In this document: positions 46,301-56,610 of the stretch, piece by piece | How the letters are laid out: every line of letters begins with the position of its first letter | Position numbering within the stretch: position 1 is the stretch's first letter | The notes under the pieces: generated by a model | What the model was told of the DNA's origin: nothing | Database searches by the model: none | Seen by the model: the letters and a program-made list of their open reading frames with translations, nothing else | NCBI GenBank assembly: GCA_038087015.1 | Contig: JASBNA010000012.1 | Location: 967,910 to 1,031,909, forward strand | DNA length: 64,000 nt | Direction of reading: 5' to 3' | DNA from: Cerrena zonata | Lineage: Eukaryota > Basidiomycota > Agaricomycetes > Polyporales > Cerrenaceae | Position numbers and translations under genes: made by a program

Positions 46301-47605
46301 CTAACAACTAGCGTTTATTTCTATTCTGTTCTTTAGTAGCCTTATTGAGCTCTCCCGTGGTCGGTGATATTCCGCGTTGTGACTCAGGCTCACAGATGCT
46401 TCAGTTGTTCAAGTTCTACTATCATCTGAAGCTCTTATCTCATTCTCTTAAATCAGTTTTCTGTGTGTACAGCGTACAGTGAACATATACACTAATGACA
46501 CCATTATATGCGATCTCTGGTGAACCATTTGAAGTCAGGGATGGCGAGACAATGAACTTGGTCATGCTGCTATGTGGTAAGATTCCAGTATACTCCCATA
46601 TTCAGTTCAATTGCCAATGATGATCTCAGATCACATCTTTCATTCAGAGCCCATTCAACAACATCTGATGCAAGCTCAGAGCTTGAGATGTCCCCTGCAT
46701 TGCAACTCATATGCTTCAGTGGAATCTATCCTTCCAGTCAAGATATTATGCTTCCTAGATGGTATGGAACCAAATGTAGTCTTGGAAACCTGCAAGTTGT
46801 GTCGTCTACCCTATATCTATATTTTAGCAGCACATATTCACATCCATGTACAATGCACATAGAAAAAGGGCAGACACTCTTATTGTGGGTCTACAGAAGC
46901 TTATGTAGTGCAGCATGCTTAGCTATGAAACAGCTATGTTGTCACACCAATGTCAGGATCAAGAACATCTACAACAACAATCATTGTATGATGCCCCGAC
47001 TTTGGATCCTATGGCCAAGTTGTTGGGAATTATTCAAAGAACCCTGTATACAAGAACAAACTTACCAAAAGCAACTTGCTAGTATATCCCACTTGCACGA
47101 CCATCTCAATCGATTACAGCATGCTGTAAGTGCAATGACTATATTGAAGGGCAAATAATTGATTTGTCATTACACTTATATAGAGAGTTGGACATTTTGC
47201 ATTACCTGGTGCAGCGTTTATCACAATCAATTATATTACTGCAACTGCAAATTCCAGTCATGAATAGGAAGATGAGGCTCTTTTGGTATATTCTGGGAGT
47301 TCATACATTGTAAGACTTTGATACTGATATGTTGCATAATAAACAGCAGTCAGGAAGAGAATCACCCATAGACTTGCAGGCCACAGTTGTAATGTCATCA
47401 GGGTCTTTGTAAAGAGCATGGGGAAGATATATATATTGCATGTATGTGTTGCGATCAACATTATCATTGTGATTCATTGAAACTTGAATTGCTGAGGATT
47501 ATATGTATGAAATGAAATGCATAGTTTAGCCCCTTGACAGAATGCAAACAAACCCAATGTATGAGCATATAATACCTCCTGCGACTTGGAATAGTGGAAA
47601 GTATG
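40386..47605. other. Long region of decayed coding sequence, products not recognised
   Basis: About 7 kb with several protein-like but broken stretches and no family I can name. Examples on + are 42,155-42,541 (128 codons from GTG, acidic, ending MYQIETED), 43,453-43,734 (GTDFNCFGHTHYRIVSIIWDI), about 44,741-45,060 (VEEVHDTKGTLTEGEVKVRYCFAAGHIVGVS, a stop, then SFLRELGQVNADDMKKQNLSHPKI) and 46,574-47,158. The last is open for 194 codons from GTG, but a neighbouring frame reads more naturally (DAPTLDPMAKLLGIIQRTLYTRTNLPKA), so the long frame may be a shadow. GTAAGT/GTAAGC and TAG/CAG pairs suggest introns. The 3' part repeats sequence from 32.8-33.2 kb. Confidence 0.35.
45425..45900. repeat. 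Diverged repeat related to 32,785-33,230
   Basis: Same-orientation partner of the copy beside the family-B LTR, with blocks AGTGAAGATTTGAATG, GAGAGAGGGTCAGGAGCT, CATGTATGTGAGAAG and CTATCTGTTGATTGCAT in the same order. Many substitutions and indels make this an old pair. Confidence 0.5.
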
Positions 47606-48890
47606 CACAGTCACAAGAAGATACTTAATGGGGCAATTACATGTGCTAATGGTGATAGACAACATGAGCAAACAAAGACAGTGTATATGTGGGCTGAGAG
47701 CTTCCTGTCTACGTCCATACTGCTGCCAGCTGGTGACTGGATGTCGCATGCATGTGGAGGATTATCTGTGGTCCTCATGTAGTACAGTGCCAGGTGCTAG
47801 CATGGTCTGTCTTGCATTTCGTCATTCCTCTATATGTTTCCTTCAGGTTGAGATTACAGTGGGTATGGGATAATGTCTACTTGTATTCTTGGTATGCATG
47901 CCCCATGTTCCTTCTCAAAGACCTCACTCCTCCCTTCTCTGTCTCCATGCCAGCCATAGAGAGTGCCTTCAACTGACAGATCTATGCAATCGACAAATCT
48001 GTTCAAGTAATTGATAGATCTGTGTAATTGATTCTGAATGGGGGTTGTCTCTGGGGTTAACAGGTAAGTCTTGTCATTGCCTTCTCTCACTAGGCTCTCT
48101 ACTCTTATGGATGTGCTGCAGATCCTTCGGGCACCCACGATCAAACCTCCCCTCTAGATATGCTATCAGAAGTTGCCCATCTCGATGAGCTCCTTTCTCA
48201 TTTTTCCACTAGTGTACTCTGACACAAGTTGCTTATGAGTGGTGTGTACAAGTTATCGACATATCTTGAAGTCTAACTCTAGTGTGATGCCATGATGTCT
48301 TGTTGCTTCACCAGTGTCAGACCACCATCAATTGGCCATGACTCACCGCCATTAAGCACATGTGGTGGTAGGCTCCTTATGTGTGCCCAACATACTATGG
48401 TCCCGTAGTCTATCACCTAGACCAGACACTGTCTACTCTCTAATAGCCTGTGCCTCGCCTCTTTGCAGAAGTAACCAATAGGATTACAAAAGATACATGG
48501 GCCCAACCTATACTACTCTTACCCCTTTTGCAATAGAATCTATCTATCATAGTTCCTCTAACGCCATGTCTTTGGCTCGGTACTCATTGAGTGTTTGATA
48601 TAGTCCTTTTGTTGATCTATGGCTTCTCATCATGGCTTCAGGATACAGGTTTTGGGTGAGGGATGAATCTAATCCTTCAGCGCGATTCATTCCGCAGATA
48701 GATCCTCCATAGAAGAACATTGCACTTCTTGATCTCCCATAATAAGGTCAAGGATGAATTCATCTAGCATATTGTTGGGTCTCTATCCTGGCCATCGTAC
48801 AAATGAATGACTATTTCAAGTATACTATACATTCACATATATTGTAATTGGTTTTTTTGCAACAAGAGATGATGTTTTGCATGTAAAAAC
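47606..48890. repeat. Inverted 1.3 kb duplicate, arm 2, with empty copia site
   Basis: Reverse complement of 33,685-34,557 joined to 39,961-40,385. The junction GATAGATCTGTG (target AGATC at 48,016-48,020) is uninterrupted, so this copy preserves the pre-insertion state of the copia target. A minus-strand frame of 97 codons (48,144-47,854) runs through the site, but it has no known relatives and may be chance. Boundaries coincide with fading homology rather than sharp ends, and I see no terminal repeats. Confidence 0.88.
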
Positions 48891-48910
48891 TGTTGTATAT
48901 ATATCACTAA

Positions 48911-49397
48911 CACTGGGTATAATACCGAATTTTTAGCATAAAAAAGCAAGGAAAGATTTTAGAAAAAGTCCCAGCTTTTTTATGAGACTCTGCATTCTAA
49001 AAAATCAAAAAAGATTTAGAATAGTTGTAAAATCTTTTGCAGTTAAAGAAGATAAAAAGATTCAGAATCTTTGGTCTCATGAAAACTTCTATCACTTAAT
49101 CTACAGGCCTATTGACCTACTTACTAGTTGACTTCTAGTTATATTAGACTGTTAATAAGTAAGTTGACAAGTTAACAAGTTGATTTATAGGCTAATAGAC
49201 TATTTTGTTTAGTGATAGAGACTTTTATGAGACCAAAAATTCAGTCTTCTTTCATCTTCTTTAGCTGCAAAAGATTTTACAACTATTCTGAATCTTTTTT
49301 GATTTTTTAGAGTGTAAAGTCTAGTAAAAAAGCTGGGACTTTTTCTGAAATCTTTCCTTGCTTTTTTATGCCAAAAGATTTGGTATTATACCCAGTG
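48911..49397. mobile_element. Miniature inverted-repeat element, family D copy 2
   Basis: 487 bp, CACTGGGTATAATACC to GGTATTATACCCAGTG, near-complete fold-back. It is flanked by TAA on both sides (48,908-48,910 and 49,398-49,400), a perfect 3-bp target duplication. Confidence 0.92.
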
Positions 49398-49608
49398 TAA
49401 TCTAATCTCTATCGCTCTCCCGGTCTACGTGAATGATCTTTGGGTATGGTGACTCGCTCTGTTTTGAGCTTATCGTTGTAGCTACTAAAAGCAATATATA
49501 ACCTCATCCAACACCCCCATATAACAGCCACAGTATTAGGGATACCTGCTTTGAGATCGAGGAAGCTCGCGCCAGCAGAGTACTTCTGCTGAATGACAAT
49601 CGTTACAT
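49398..49608. other. Unassigned spacer
   Basis: Short sequence between element D2 and element E2. A GC-richer stretch around 49,550 (GAGATCGAGGAAGCTCGCGCC) still has CpGs, unlike most of the window. No gene recognised. Confidence 0.3.
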
Positions 49609-51056
49609 CATCAGGAAAAACCTACCCCTCTAATTACATATAATAAGAGTCAATTATATACAATTTCTAAAATTAGAAAAATTATATCTAATTCCACACC
49701 CCACTTTTCATGATCTTATAATTTAAATCCAATTATATCTAATTAGGTCTAAATTAGATGTAATCTAGACTCTATTTTCACCAATTTGAACTATGTTTTC
49801 ATCTAATTCACACTGTAGTTTTGTCTAATATTGAGAAAAACATTCTATTGCTATCAAAAATACAAAGTAGATATAATAGCAAATGAGACTACAGCTATCA
49901 AGGCAGCAAAGTGCTCATACAAATAAACAGATATAATATCAGAGATCAGAATTACTCAAACAGAGCAGCTTAACTACTTACCATCAAGGTTGAATGAGGA
50001 GAGCACTAGAGAAAAGTGCAAAGAAGAGAAATTGAGTCATATGCCTGAAAGAACAAGGAGAACATACCAGAAAATCATCCAAAAGCATGGGAAAGTAACA
50101 ACATGCTGGAAGTAGACTCCTAGCAGCCAGAAAGTGCATCATAATAAGCCAAGAATCAAGAAAAACAAACTACAACTGAGAAAGATATGAGGGAAAAAGT
50201 AAAGGAAAGCAGAGTATCTTGTGGGCGATGTTGAAGGTTGTGGAAGTGACGTGGCAGGGCGCGTGAGGGCGCGTTCGAAAGCCCTGATCCGGAGCTTCCC
50301 GGCACAGCTTCGACGGAGCCGATCGGAGCGCTGGAACACAATCTATGATCGATTTAGTCTGAGATAATCTCTAAGTCATTCAGTTTTGAATATTCAAGAT
50401 GTCCCTATTATTTCCTATAGATTAGGTACATATTATATATTATTCAGACCGGAATTTTGAGGAGAGTATGAATCTAAGGTTTGTATATTTTTTCTATCAA
50501 TATTACATGATTAATTAGGTAAATACTCTATAAAACTCAAAAAAATAGGTGTTTTCAGCTGATATCTTAGAAACCAGCAACAATAATGACAGTGGGTTAG
50601 AGTTAACACCTATATACCACATAAAGGCAGGGTTAGTATTGGTATAAGTATATATATCCCAGAACTAGAAGAGTTAGAGAGAAATATGCTTCTAGTTAGA
50701 TAGATTACCAACATTAGATAAACACTTATATTCAATTAGAAGAAAACCATTTTTTAATTAGAGATATCAGCACTATTAGATAGAAACTATCTTACAATTA
50801 GGTCAACTTGTCTAAAATTAGTAAAACTAGATGAAGTCTTGGTCTGACATTAGAAGAATTAGATAAAAACCCTATGTTTAATTAGAGAACTTATCAAAAT
50901 TAGATAAGACCTTAGTCTACAATTAGAAAACTTATCAAAGTTAGATCAAAACATATAGGCAATTACATGTATTAGTACTATTAGAAGTATCTATGAAAAT
51001 TAGATGTAATTTAGGTCTAAAGTAGTACCAATTATCAGGGTAGGTTTTTCCTGATG
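49609..51056 (+). mobile_element. Element E copy 2, complete with inverted ends
   Basis: About 1.45 kb bounded by CATCAGGAAAAACCTACCC and its inverse (GGGTAGGTTTTTCCTGATG). Sub-terminal regions on both sides are arrays of ATTAGAT/ATCTAAT/TCTAATTT motifs, the kind of repeated sites transposases often bind. The centre (50,200-50,345) is CpG-rich: GTGACGTGGCAGGGCGCGTG and GACGGAGCCGATCGGAGCG. No transposase frame is present (longest minus frame 66 codons), so it is non-autonomous. No unambiguous target duplication is visible. The partner copy at 15,931-17,925 is inverted and strongly decayed. Confidence 0.75.
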
Positions 51057-51527
51057 TATGTATTAGTTTTGTTGCTGCATTGCCATTTTTGTTGTTGGGA
51101 TATTTCTTGATCTATTGAAACATTACTATTGTCACCATCGTGGTCACTATTATCATTATCGACAGGATCAGCAAACTCAGTAGTAGGTCCTGCATTTGAC
51201 AAAATAGCAGCCATTGTAGTGGGGGCTTTTTGTATAACGAGATCAGCATGCTGTTGTCCAAGATATCTATTAGTGAGTTTTCAGATACAGATATTAGTAG
51301 TGCAATATTGTGAACTGAAAGATCCAGACACTGTGGTGAACATGCCCTTCTTTTTCTTTATGCAATGCAAAGGAAGAACTTGATGATAGATCAGTGGAGA
51401 TCCATGAATGGAAAAAAGAAATCTAAATAATAGATCAGTGTAGAGTCACAGAGAACACAATCACACATACCTTAAGTTAGGTCCTCTTTAGAGTACTGAA
51501 ACTTGCAATGAGCATGCAAATAGATGT
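51057..51527. other. Unassigned sequence
   Basis: A + frame at 51,129-51,383 (84 codons) has no family resemblance I can name. On - the same stretch reads Ser/Asp-rich. Possibly part of a decayed exon. Confidence 0.25.
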
Positions 51528-51888
51528 CACTAGGCTGGAAATCAGATTCTAGGCCCAATAAAAAGGTGAAAAATCAGTCATAAAATGTAATAATTTTCAA
51601 ATAACTTTTCTGTCAAAAAAAAAAGTTCTGATAGCATTTTGTAAATACAAGAATTAAATAAGATTTTTATAAAATATGAAGCTTAAAACTGTGAATTTTC
51701 ACTGAAGATATATCCTTTTTGTAATAAAAACTTAAAGTTTTAGATTTATTTTTTGCATACACAGAATATTACAAGAACTTTGAATTTTTTTTTGTTTTTT
51801 TGACTGGAAAGTTAGTTGAAAATTATTATATTTTATGACTAATTTTTCATCTTTTTATTGGGCCTAGAATCTGGTTTTTAGCCTAGTG
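51528..51888. mobile_element. Miniature inverted-repeat element, family C copy 3
   Basis: 361 bp, CACTAGGCTGGAAATCAG to TTTTTAGCCTAGTG. The flanks TGT and TAT differ at one base, consistent with a decayed 3-bp duplication. Confidence 0.88.
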
Positions 51889-52381
51889 TATTGAGTCAAG
51901 AGGGAGATGTATAAGCTGGTGTTGCTTTACTCATCAGTCCATATTGAAAAGAGAAAGATATAATATATACCTTGTGGCTACACAAGAATATGAGATGTCA
52001 ACATGTATATGCATAAGAGTTGTAAGTAGGATTTTGTATGTTAACATTTGATTGATACATGGAAAACAAGAATAGTACTCATCTAGGTAATGTGATTCTG
52101 AATCTGCCAACTTCTCCACTTATGAGGACTCGCTCCTGAGACAGAACTTGAATAAGGAACCTATTGCGGTTGCAGATGTCTGCTGCATGAGAATTTGAAC
52201 ATGATGTGGGTAAGTCTACTTACCTAATCTTCCCAATCTGCAGGCTGAGGTCTCACAGAGATTCCTAAATAACTTAGAGTTGACAATGTATGAGCAAAAC
52301 TAGAGGATGATATAATACACCATCCCAGACCAATATTTGTCTGCAAAAATAAGAGTAGCATGTATCACAGCAAGCCACAGA
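51889..52381. other. Unassigned spacer between C3 and C4
   Basis: A minus frame at 52,119-51,934 (61 codons) is not recognised. Nothing else seen. Confidence 0.25.
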
Positions 52382-52743
52382 TACTGAGCCGGAAACCAGA
52401 TTTTAGGCCCAATAAAAAGGTAGAAAATCAGTTATAAAATGTAATAATGTTCAAGTAACTTTTTAACTAAGAAAATAAAATAAAATTCAAAGTTCTTGCA
52501 ACATTTTGTATATAGAGAAAATAAATCTCAAATTTTAAATTTTTATTACAAAAAAGATATGTCATCAGTGTGAATTCACATTTTTAAGCTTCATATTTTA
52601 TAAAGATTTTGTTTAATTCCTATATTTATAAAATGCTATTAGAACTTTGGAATTTATTTAATTTTTTTGCCTGGAAAAGTTACTTGAAAATCATTACATT
52701 TTATAACTGATCTTTTACCTAGAATCTGGTTTTTAGCCTAGTG
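52382..52743. mobile_element. Miniature inverted-repeat element, family C copy 4
   Basis: 362 bp, TACTGAGCCGGAAACCAG (family CACTGGGC...) to TTTTAGCCTAGTG, flanked by AGA on both sides (52,379-52,381 and 52,744-52,746), a perfect 3-bp target duplication. Confidence 0.9.
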
Positions 52744-53502
52744 AGAAGACACACAAATGAGCTGTTGTTAGAGGTAAGAGATCAAGTCATCCTTGAGTTA
52801 TTGTGTACAGCAGAATAATGTACAGGGTCTCTACACACCTTGACAGTGTGAAGCAAACAATCTACATACTGACAGAGTCAATGAGGGTTAGGAGAATAAG
52901 ATACAGAAGCCCTTCTCCAAGTTTGTTGTTGGTATATGAACAGATATATGAATATGTGTGACACCTTCTACTGCTGTTGAAGGCTCCAACTTTCCATTAG
53001 ACAGTGTTATTGATAGTAGTTATTTCATTTAGATGTAAATGTAGAATAGGATGATACTTACAATTTGAGAAAAATCTAAACTTGAGGTGTTGCTATTGGA
53101 TAGAGCTGTAGTTAAAAGAAGGAAGACAATCTGTTTTGAAGTGATGTCATGCATCATAAACAACTTTAAGTTATGAAAGATTAAAAACTTATATTCTTCA
53201 ACTTGAGGACTGTGATATTACAGATATGAATAGAGCACTGCAGAAATCTGAATATATAGTATATATAGCTCTAGAAGCCTACAGCTGCTGCTGATATTGC
53301 AAGGGACCAGAGAAAGATGAATGTTGTAAATGTGCAGTAAAAGAACTAAAAGAATGAGATGCAAATGATGAGATGCTCAGTTTCAGAATGAACTTTGAAG
53401 AGGTATTATGTGAAGTGATCATAAGTAAATATATGTTGTAAACAATGAACAAGGTGCAAGACAAGCATAGAAAATGCACAAGAAACAAGAGTTCTGAAGT
53501 TG
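52744..53502. other. Unassigned sequence between C4 and D3
   Basis: No gene recognised. A short Ser/Phe-rich minus frame at 53,279-53,488 is compositionally biased. Confidence 0.25.
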
Positions 53503-53990
53503 CACTGGATATAGTCTAGAATCTTTTGGCATAAAAGAGCAAGAAAAGATTTTAGAAAAAATCCCAGCTTTTTCACTAGACTTTGCACTCTAAAAAATCC
53601 AAAAATATTTAGAATAGTTGTAAAATCTTTTACAGTTAAAGAAGATGAAAAGCTTTAGAATCTTTAGTTTTATGAAAACTTCTATCACTTAATCTACAGG
53701 CCTATTGACCTACTTACTAGTTGACTTCTAGCCATATTAGACTGTTAATAAGTAAATTGATAAGTTAACAAGCTGATATATAAGTTAACAGACTAGTTTG
53801 TTCAGTGATAGAGAGTTTTATAAGACCAAAGATTCAAAATCCTTTCATCTTCTTTAACTGCAAAAGATTTTACAACTATTCTAAATATTTTTGGATTTTT
53901 TAGAGTGCAAAGTCTAGTAAAAAAGCTGGGATTTTTTCTAAAATCCTTTCTTGCTCTTTTATACCTAAAAATTCTAGATTATACCCAGTG
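53503..53990. mobile_element. Miniature inverted-repeat element, family D copy 3
   Basis: 488 bp, CACTGGATATAGTCTAG to CTAGATTATACCCAGTG, flanked by TTG on both sides (53,500-53,502 and 53,991-53,993). The inner arms agree with D1 and D2 (AAAAAGCTGGGATTTTTTCTAAAATC). Confidence 0.92.
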
Positions 53991-55325
53991 TTGTAAGTAC
54001 ACTTTTGAGCCAAGTGGTTGTTTGTGTGTGGATTATACTGTGGTATGTATGCACTTGATAACTTACATAATCAAGCAAAGTGGTGTATAGTCAGTATAAG
54101 GAAAAAGTACAATAGAACAGAATAGTTCTGTGCTAGTTAGTGGGGATTCTCAACTATGCTTGAAAGATCACAGTCAATGGAGAGGCTGAGATATATAGGT
54201 CATCAGTTTTTGAGTTACTACTGATGATCAGTTTTTAAGTTACTACTGATAATTGGTTTTTAAGTTATTATTTTTAACAACTGAACAAAATGTCTACTGA
54301 ATGTCCACTATTTGTCAATGGATCAATGTTATTCTTGAAAAATTAGTGCATGCCTATTAGCAACTGATCAGAACTCACTGTCAGATGTGCTTGCTGCCTA
54401 CTATTTCTTGATGAACGAACACGATCCTGTGAGAACATTGAGTGTTGACCACACTCCATGTATCTCGAACTATGTTAGCATTCCATATTGAATTGATTGG
54501 AGGATGCCTAGTCTGAATACATATGTAGGTAGATATCACTTTTGACTTTTGCCAGACTTTGGCCCAGCTGGTATACTCAAACAAAGCATCTACCATTCAT
54601 GATATCATAGTTAACCAGTAAATTACATGGTTAGATGTCATTATCAGCATCATTACACAAGTGGGATACATTCCGCAAGAAAGATTCTTGAATTTCTGGT
54701 TATGTTAATAGTGATAATAGCCAGGCTACAATATATTCTACCTAGCATCACTTGTATCATACATGGGAATGCAACATATGTATTAGGCAAGATTGTCATG
54801 TTGAATGATATTGACAAACAAATGGATCAGGTGTTGAGACCCCTATGCCAACTACACTAGAAACTAAAGAAATTTGGTATGGCCATTTCTTTCAGCAGCA
54901 TTGAAGGTATGTAAAGCTTCTGTCCTTGTGCTAAAACTTTGGTATTAGGCACCAGGAATCTTGTGGCAATAAGGTGCTGCACTGAGCCTATGCAGATATC
55001 AGTCTAGAACCAGACTGCCAGTCTTCTACATACCAATGCTAGAATACACCAATCTTGCCTCTTCCCTTCGTAATAACATACCAGCAATGATGTTTATCAT
55101 GAGAACCATCATCTCAATCTATTTGTTAAATATTTTTGGCTATTTTGAGAAGTTAACATAGTGAAAAATATTGAGTCAGGTTGCATGATTATGTAGATCA
55201 TTGTCACTCGCAACTAAGAAACCCGATGCGACTGCAGTCAATGAAGCAACTAAGGGAGGTGAAGGTGAGATTGTTGTTGGGGAGCGAGCTCAAGTGATAT
55301 TGCAAGTTCTAGCTATGGTTCCTGA
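53991..55325. other. Unassigned sequence containing a short tandem repeat
   Basis: No gene recognised. The + frame at 54,627-54,860 and the minus frame at 54,596-54,381 match nothing I know. The tandem repeat inside is listed separately. Confidence 0.3.
54202..54276. repeat. 25-bp tandem repeat, three units
   Basis: Three consecutive units of 25 bp: ATCAGTTTTTGAGTTACTAC+TGATG, a second unit differing at two bases, and a third more diverged unit beginning ATTGGTTTTTAAG. Confidence 0.85.
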
Positions 55326-55697
55326 CACTGGGCTGGAAATTAGATTCTAGGCCCAATAAAAAGATGAAAAATCAGTCATAAAATGTAATGATTTTCAAGT
55401 AATCTTCCAGTCAAAAAAATAAAATAAAATTCAAAGTTCTGATAGCATTCTGTGTATACAAAAAATAAATCCAAAACTTTAAGTTTTTATTAAAAAAGAT
55501 GTGTTTCCAGTAGGAATTCACAGTTTTAAGCTTCATATTCTATAAAGATTTTATTTAATTCTTGTATTTACAAAATGCTATTAAAACTTTGTATTTTATT
55601 TTATTTTCTTGAATAGAAAGTTAGTTGAAAATCATTACATTTTATGACTGATTTTTCACCTTTTTATTGGGCCTAGAATTTGGTTTCTGGCCCAGTG
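55326..55697. mobile_element. Miniature inverted-repeat element, family C copy 5
   Basis: 372 bp, CACTGGGCTGGAAATTAG to TTTCTGGCCCAGTG, flanked by TGA on both sides (55,323-55,325 and 55,698-55,700). The best-preserved terminal sequence of the family. Confidence 0.92.
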
Positions 55698-55836
55698 TGA
55701 AGTCTCAGTAAGATGGACATTGAGGGATGGCTGTTGCGGAGCATGAGTGTTGCAAGATGCAATGTACTGCAAGATGCAATGTGCTGCAAAAACATGACAA
55801 AAAATATATAAAATAGGGAGGAGAAAAGTACCATTA

Positions 55837-56610
55837 TGATTTCTGAGGTACAAAGGTATTGTTTTTTTTGTTTGAACTTTGCTGGAGTACTTGTACTGTA
55901 ACATGAAACCACTCCCTAGTCCTGATCTAGAGTTTAGAGGGAATTTTGTTTATCTCATATCTTCACAACCACTGCATCTTTTGCTCTCAAAACTTGACCA
56001 TAGAACAACTCAAAGTTTGTACTATAAGTCAACTTCTAAGAGCAAAATGAGTTGATAGAGAGAATATTGTGATATGAGCAAAATTGAGATTTGGATTGAG
56101 TGTGGAAAAATTGGGTGCTTGTTGAACTCTAGAGTGGGGTTGGCCCTATGAGCTCTGGTAATTGCAAAGATGTAAAATTGTAGCAAACTAACCTCACTCA
56201 ATTGTTGTATAAATAATGTTAATGAGTAGAGCCTAAGAAATAGAGCATAGTAGAAGTAGAAAAAAGGTGATCTGGTCAGAATTAACAGAGAGATATGTTA
56301 AACAATATGTATTTCTGGAGAAAAAGTGAAACAGACCCACTTTCAATATTATTAGAAATGGTGTATATACCATCAGATAGCGCTTAGAAAATGACACCTG
56401 GTAGCCACAAGAAGTATATAGTTTGGATGGAAATTAGGAGAGCTATAGAGAAAACAACATATGAGTATATATTTTGACAGAGAATTGCCATATATAGTAT
56501 GTTTTCTATATTACATAATCAAAACATACCTTATTCTCAAATTTCAATTTGCAGAGGGTGCTTATTTCAGCTATTATATAAGCATATTAGTCTATATGCA
56601 ATAAGCCAAA
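55837..56610 (+). repeat. Repeat B copy 3
   Basis: About 775 bp in the same orientation as copy 2. It stands alone, without the palindrome that follows copies 1 and 2, so its ends define the repeat unit (start near GATTTCTGAGGTACAAAGG, end GCAATAAGCCAAA). CpGs of copy 2 appear as CA or TG here. Confidence 0.8.

Noticed and set aside
46574..47158. 194-codon frame as a genuine gene
   Set aside because: It starts with GTG, has no recognised motif, and an overlapping frame reads more like protein. It is kept only as part of the decayed region.
55837..56610. Repeat B as a solo LTR
   Set aside because: Its start is better aligned at CGATT than at TG, no 5-bp duplication flanks the stand-alone copy, and no internal region is linked to it.
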